Origin: Jacaranda mimosifolia
Lineage: Eukaryota > Streptophyta > Magnoliopsida > Lamiales > Bignoniaceae
Direction: 5' to 3'
DNA length: 64,000 nt
NCBI GenBank assembly: GCA_018894105.1
Contig: CM032121.1
Span: forward strand, 39,278,230 to 39,342,229
Shown here: positions 58,164 through 64,000 of the stretch, piece by piece
Layout: each line of letters starts with the position of its first letter
Numbering within the stretch: the first letter of the stretch is position 1
Made by a program: the position numbers and the translations under genes
Notes under the pieces: model-generated
Told to the model about the DNA's origin: nothing
Database searches by the model: none
The model's input: only the letters and a program-made list of their open reading frames with translations

Positions 58164-58504
58164 GGGAGTGTTTGGTTATATTTTCTTAAAACAATATTAT
58201 TTTGGAAAAACATAATTAAACATATCATCATTTTTCTTTTTCTTCCAAAACACACATTCTCCAATATATACGTATATAAATTATATATATATCATATATA
58301 TATTATTCTAATATTAAAAAAATTACTCAATTCTATTTTCACCCCTCAAAACCAAATAAAAAAGTATTGATTTGACTGCTGCAGTAAAAAATGTCTTCCC
58401 CAAAATATAAACAAACATATGAAAAACACTTTTCACATTCTCCAATAATTCATTCTCTTAAAAATACATAATAAAATAAAACAAAAAAATAACCAAACAT
58501 TCCC
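58164..58504. mobile_element. PIF/Harbinger-type MITE, 341 bp
   Basis: Ends GGGAGTGTTTGGTTATA and, from the right, GGGAATGTTTGGTTAT; target duplication TAA at 58161-58163 and 58505-58507. Same family as 28042-28492. Confidence 0.85.
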
Positions 58505-59014
58505 TAAATTATATTATTTTTCTTATCTTGTAATTTATATTTTGTATGCACGAAATTTGTGTTACTAGCAATAATTTATAAATTGTATATTTAAGATAAA
58601 AAGTCTTGATTCTATTAAAAAATGCGAAGAGAGTAAAAAGTGAGTTTAGAAGAACAGCACTATTTTCTCAAATAATTTAAAAAATAATTTTTTATTACTT
58701 GTACACTTTTCCAAATGAAAAATAAATAAATTATGATCGAAATCTGTTGGAAATATCTGTGCCAACAAATGTGTTGGATTTTCTTTTTATTTATTTAAAA
58801 ACATGCCAAGTCACGTGTATGTTATATCTAAACACAATATCTGATATATGTCTAAAACACGTGTATATATATATACTATATAACAAGAATAATATTTAAA
58901 TATTAATGCTCATAGCTTATAGACTAACATTAAATTCCCAAATTTGTTATGACAGCTGGCTATTACGTACTAATAATTTGAAAAAAAAATAAAAAAATAA
59001 AAAGAGAAAGAGGA

Positions 59015-59136
59015 AAGTTTTTATTTATTTATTTATATACACGCATACAAATTAAAAACTCATTTAATTTCAAACTCTTAACCTTTAATATTATATAAAA
59101 AATTTATGTCATTGAACTATAAATCACTCGACAAAA
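59015..59136 (-). mobile_element. Diverged tRNA-derived SINE
   Basis: Plus strand shows TTTATTTATTTATTTATATACACGC, then AAACTCTTAACC, TAATATTATATAAAAAATTTATG and AAATCACTCGAC, in the order seen on the same strand at 14432-14533 and 33238-33357. Target duplication not found. Confidence 0.45.
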
Positions 59137-59144
59137 GATAGAAG

Positions 59145-59285
59145 AGGGTAGTGGTTGTCGTCGCATCTGACTCTCGTTAGTTAGGTGCAGTTTGCTGGGC
59201 CCACTCGGTCGCGCGGCCGACGGTCACTTACACGGGGCGTCCAGAAGGACCAGAACTACTCTTAGGCTTTGGCACCCCCTTCCAC
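59145..59285. other. GC-rich island of unknown nature
   Basis: About 140 bp with CGCGCGGCCGACGG-type sequence and several CG dinucleotides, inside very AT-rich DNA. No open frame of note, no repeat partner in the window, and not recognisable as tRNA or rRNA. It follows directly on the diverged SINE. Confidence 0.5.
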
Positions 59286-60113
59286 GCTGCTTTGGATAAA
59301 TCAATTTTTTTTTTATATTTTTTTTCTAGATGCAAACTTTGGATAACTCCCCACCAACTAACAACGTTTACCTTATGATTATTGTATTATAATAACATAC
59401 TAGTTTTACTTACGCAAAAAATAATAATTCTAGTCCATTTTCGCATTTTAATTAGAATTTTTTGATGTGAGGTAAAGAGTGATTCTTTAAAATGAAGATA
59501 TGTCGACGTCGATAATAACTTTCAGATAGTTCGAGAGTCTGGCATTTAGAGTAACTATAAAGTCTTTAGAAATTATTGGATGATAGCCCAGCGCAATTAT
59601 TTGACGCTCGAATTGGATTAAGTATAAGAAATATAAAAATTAGAGAGAAAGTATTCAGAAAGTTTTTAATGACGTATTTGAGGTAGATTTCTATATTTAT
59701 ATTTTGTGTCATTTGTCAAATATAAGACGATCTGAAAATATCATATCATTCAATGCCAACAATTTGGATTTATCCTGATCGAATTTGAGCTGGATGAATC
59801 AAATTCAACCTAATTATTAAAAAGCACGAATCTCCTAGACCCCTTTAATTTAATAAGGATAATTTCGATATCTAATGTGGATTATTTTTATATTTCAAGA
59901 GCCACCCCATTATTAGGAGATGAGGATGATGTTAAACAATATTCAAAAATTAAAATGTATGGGTGTAATCCATCATAATCATAATAATATGATTTCATAT
60001 TATTTTTTTCACAATAAAAAAAAAAATTGAGGGATTAGCTAATCTCTTATACTCAGTCACACTCATTCGATTCCGAATCCCAGTTGACCATAACAACCCC
60101 AAGAGGCTCATAA
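59286..60113. other. Intergenic, nothing recognised
   Basis: AT-rich, no supported gene. Near 60063 CTCATTCGATTCCGAATCCC carries a B-box-like stretch that may be another SINE remnant. Confidence 0.45.
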
Positions 60114-60915
60114 AGGCCCGTTTAGTTTTAGTTTTATTTTCATTTTTAATTTTAATTTTATTATTTTTAAAATTTGAAAAATTAGTTAGTGAAAATGAGT
60201 TTAAAATGAATTTGTATTTGGATAGATTGTTGGAAAAGTAATGATTATATTAGTTTTAATATATTGTAAGTAGAGAGAAATAGAAATAATGAAATAGAAA
60301 GGGAATATATATATATATATATATAGATTATGGGATAAGATATATAGGTTATCGGATAATATATTTTGAAAATGAAAATGAATAGATGAAAATGTGTAAA
60401 AAATTATGGTAATATTTGGATATAAATTATATGTTTCGGGAGAATAAATTTTGAAAGTGAGGTTGAAAAATGTAAAATTTATGTTAGAGAATGTGATGTA
60501 TATTTGTTTATATTTTAGGAATGGTTAAAAAATTATTTTTGAAAATTTTTAATATGTTTATTTATATTTTGGGGGAGATAAATTTTATTGTAGCAGTCAA
60601 ATTAATATTTTTTTTATTAATTTTTATGGTGAAAATGAAATTAAGTAATTTTTTATTGTTAGAATAATAATAAAATATGTATAATATATATAATATATGT
60701 ATGTATATATTGAAAATTGTGAAGTTTTGGGAAGAATGAAAAATAGAAAATGATATTTTGAAAATTTTAATTTGACATTCTGGATGAAATTTTTTTGTAT
60801 ATTTGGTTATATTTTTTTGTTTTGCCAAAATGTAACCAAATATAGTTTATATGTTTTATTTTTGAAATAGTAAAAAATGTGAAAATATGCTTTGAAAATG
60901 AACCCAAACAGGCCC
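60114..60915. mobile_element. MITE with a second MITE nested inside
   Basis: Outer ends AGGCCCGTTTAGTTTTAG and, from the right, GGGCCTGTTTGGGTTC, with TAA at 60111-60113 and 60916-60918. It is about 450 bp longer than its relatives. The excess (about 60395-60850) carries the interior of the 28042-28492 family (TTTATTGTAGCAGTCAAATT) and its end motif GTAACCAAATAT. Confidence 0.7.
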
Positions 60916-62209
60916 TAAGAATAGCCGCCTTTCAAGAAATAAGAAAGAATTGGGTAAATTGAACTAATCCCAATAATGAAAATTAAAATCCACTTTCACT
61001 TTTTGCCCTAGTCACTAATCAAATAGACTTAATTGTTGTTATGTCTTAAGCATGGAAAAATGTGCACTTTCTAGAAGGGTAATTAATCACTTAATCAAAG
61101 ACATGTAAGAATATGACAAAGCGACGTCACACGATTGATGTTGATGTTGGCGTAGTCGCGTAGACAAGCAATACATTTATATTTTACTTTATTACCAACG
61201 TCTAATCACCCTGCAATAATTTAGAAACTAAATTATTTAAAAAATCATTAGAATTATAAATTTTTGTTTTAATTTTATATTTATGTATTCTAACTGTTGT
61301 GATCATGATTGCAGTATTATTATTTATTTTATTTTATTTTATTTTAGGTGAAAATGAAAGATTATTGAACTAATAGGAGTGTAACATTTGTCAAGCAAAA
61401 GGCCTAAGCTTGGGGGGACAAGACCCATATATAATTAGGAATTTATAATTCATAATGCAATGAAAGAAATCAAATAAAAATAACAATAAGGTATTGACTA
61501 TTGATAATATATATATATATATTGTTGTTTTATTATTTTTTATAAACTTACATACTCACAAATATTATAAGAGTAAGAGAGTTTTCAGTCTCTAAATTAA
61601 TATTCAATTCTCCTCTGTCGATGCTACTACGCTTCTTTGATCGCTAAGCCCTTAGAATTACATTCTCGAGTCAGTTGATGTTTGAAGCATAATTCAAGTG
61701 AAAAAGATCCTCATCAGGTAAGTGCCGCATCTCTTGATCAACCGCATTTATGATTTTTCAAAGTTTGGTCTGGCATTACTGGTCAGTTTCAAGCTTGGAA
61801 AACTCACTTTTTTATACACTATTCGAAGTTGGAAGATTAAATTAGTTATCTCATGATAATTTATCTGTCATTTGAACTTCAAACATCAAACAATTACTCA
61901 ATTAATCAATCAATGATATATATATATATGTATATATATCATTATTCTTTTGTTAAAGATTACAAAACAAAACGAGGATACAAATTGGACCCACCAGAAT
62001 TTCGAGGGGGAAGGCCGGCAAATTAAATCATTATAAAAAGATTTATTTATTTATTTTTTAATTGTGAATCTTTAAAAAAACACATAACTAAGATTTGATT
62101 TGATATGTTACTCCAATTATTAGACACGAAGCTACAAATGAAGTCAACTAAATGGAAAAAATTAGGGCAACTTTAAGGTTACATCAAATCTTTTGGTTGG
62201 TCGAATAAA
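60916..62209. other. Intergenic, nothing recognised
   Basis: AT-rich. A patch of more complex sequence at about 61600-61740 (CTCTGTCGATGCTACTACGC onward) could be transcribed, but no frame or partner supports a gene. Confidence 0.45.
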
Positions 62210-62544
62210 ACCCAGTTTATGTTTGGTTATGTTTTTTGTTTTATTTTATTATGTATTTTGGGAGAATGAATTATTGGAGAATGCAAAACTTATTTTTTGG
62301 CATGTTTGTTTATGTTATGGAGGAAATATTTTTTTACTGTAACAGTCAAATCAATGCTATTTTATTAGATTTTTTTGATGAAAATGGAATTTAGTGATTA
62401 TTTTAATGTTAGAATAATAATAAAATATAATATATATATATATATATATTGAAAATTGTGCATTTTAAAGAAAAAATGGGGATATGTTTGGTTATATTTT
62501 CGCAAAATAATGTTATTCCACGGAAACATAACCAAACAAAGCCC
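62210..62544. mobile_element. PIF/Harbinger-type MITE
   Basis: Right end read inward GGGCTTTGTTTGGTTATG; left end around GTTTGGTTATGTTTTTTG. Contains TTTTTTACTGTAACAGTCAA, the block shared with 28042-28492. Left boundary and target duplication unclear. Confidence 0.65.
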
Positions 62545-64000
62545 TAACATTCATGTAGTTAATTGAAGCAATAAACTGAAAGCTAACTCCAAAATCTAAT
62601 GTAGTAATTAAAGCCACAAGACTCAAGTTCTGTAAATAAATTACTTATAATTTGATATTATTTTATTATACCAATATTATGAAAATTAATAAATTTTGAT
62701 GTCAGTTTGTTAATTTATTACCTAAAACCATACCAAATTTGTGTAAATTAGTCCAATTTGATATTAATTTATTACTCAAAGTCGTACTAAAATTATGATA
62801 TCTATGTAATTTGATATTAGTTTGTTAGTTTATAACTTATGATCGTGCCAAAAGTATGTAAACTAGTCTAATTTGGTACTAATTTGTTGCCTACAATTTA
62901 TTGCTTGATTGCTAATATAATGTAAGAATAGTTAATATAAAAAATATTTATATTTTTTAGTTAGTATAAATTATAAAATATTTTTGATTATATATATATA
63001 CACCCTACATGTTTATATCTAATATTAAGAAATTTAAATATCACATGTATAAGAGTGATACGGCGGACATTTAATCATTTATTTATTTTTTTGATAAGAA
63101 AATCGGAAGGAAGTAGGCGTCATGTTCGAACTTTTGTGTTCCCCGTTCCACGTAATATTAATGGTCCATGATTTCAATAGATTCATTGCCATTGGTAAAT
63201 AGATGGACTTCTATGAGCACTTGAAAGAGGAAAACACTTGCAAAGCCCACACTACCCATTACACCTAATGGCTATACAAAGAACAATTAGCTTTCTCATA
63301 ATAAACACTAATACTTTTGGCACTTATGCTAATATTTTTACATCATAACATAATTAAGAATAATATTTTTAATGAAATATTGTAATTTTTTTATTAATAT
63401 CAATATATTATTTGAATATCTTGCATAGACAATAAAATCAAGATTAAGTATAATAATTGGAAAAAAAAAAAGACAAAATATAAAATTTGAGAGAGAAAAA
63501 AAAAAACATGGAGGAGAGAAGAGAAAACAAGATTATCCCTTCATTATAAAATATATATTTTTTATTTTATTTATTCACACGCATCTCAATGGCTCGTTTG
63601 CTTGCAATGATAGAATTGAATATGATTGACAAGTATAAGATTCATTATCTAGAAAATATGTTCTTATCATTTAATATCTTTGCTTGTTGAATTGTTAGTT
63701 TGGATATCCTAATTTTGATACAATCAGTTGTTTGGGTACTTAGAATTATAACTTATAATAAATGTAAAATATCAAATTTATCTCTCAACTTTTTTTAATA
63801 GTTCAAATATTTTCATTGAAAGTGTTTAAATATATGTTGTGTATGTAGTGACTAAGTCTTTTTTTTTTTTTTCTTTTCCTTTCCTGAACCATTTATAATT
63901 TATTATTATCCAATAAAGACAAAATAATTAGCTTTCAAAATTTTAATATAGCATCTTACAATTATTTCACAAATTAAACTATTTTATATTTGATGTGCTT
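62545..64000. other. Intergenic, nothing recognised
   Basis: AT-rich with imperfect repeats of GATATTAATTTATTA/AAATTAGTCTAATTTG at about 62650-62900, loosely spaced by 90-130 bp. A SINE-like ATGTTCGAACTTTTGTG sits near 63122. No gene. Confidence 0.5.

Noticed and set aside
59145..59285. GC-rich island as a tRNA or rRNA fragment
   Set aside because: No cloverleaf with T-loop GTTCRANNC was found, and no rRNA core was recognised.

Overview
This is a nuclear DNA window from a flowering plant, almost certainly a eudicot. The evidence is AT-rich intergenic DNA, GT-AG introns, nucleus-encoded chloroplast proteins with transit peptides, and a typical plant load of Ty3/Gypsy LTR elements, MITEs, hAT and CACTA derivatives, a Helitron and tRNA-derived SINEs. 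I cannot name the species.

Six protein-coding genes could be rebuilt exon by exon, and each splices into one uninterrupted frame. They are: (1) 8583-13620 (+), a 14-exon, 426-residue plant protein that looks like an outer-membrane beta-barrel; (2) 22424-25265 (+), the thylakoid-lumen protease DEG1/DEGP1, 8 exons, 434 residues; (3) 26431-30353 (-), a chloroplast beta-carbonic anhydrase, 9 exons, 322 residues, convergent with DEG1; (4) 34261-39042 (-) and (5) 41994-46939 (-), two head-to-tail copies of LSF1 (LIKE SEX4 1, starch-granule phosphoglucan-phosphatase-like scaffold), 10 exons each, 590 and 621 residues; (6) 55009-55806 (-), an intronless DUF1645 protein of 265 residues.

Layout: 1-1728 is the 5' part of a minus-strand Ty3/Gypsy element that runs off the left edge. 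1729-8582 is intergenic with SINEs, a hAT derivative, a large tandem duplication and a MITE just upstream of gene 1. 15338-22188 is a complete but defective minus-strand Ty3/Gypsy element with a 5-bp target duplication, landed at a TATA-like sequence 230 bp upstream of DEG1. 30354-34260 is intergenic with two SINEs. About 33645-41355 and 41440-51095 are the two units of a segmental tandem duplication carrying LSF1. The units differ by later transposon insertions, so each serves as the empty site for the other. 51095-64000 is mostly TE-derived, interrupted only by the DUF1645 gene.

DEG1, carbonic anhydrase and both LSF1 copies act in chloroplasts (photosystem upkeep, CO2/bicarbonate exchange, night-time starch breakdown), but nothing indicates joint regulation. 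The most interesting part is the LSF1 pair. Copy B stays open but has lost the arginine of the CX5R phosphatase loop, gained 29 residues inside its carbohydrate-binding module, and lost both G-boxes seen upstream of copy A. I found no new multi-gene system.
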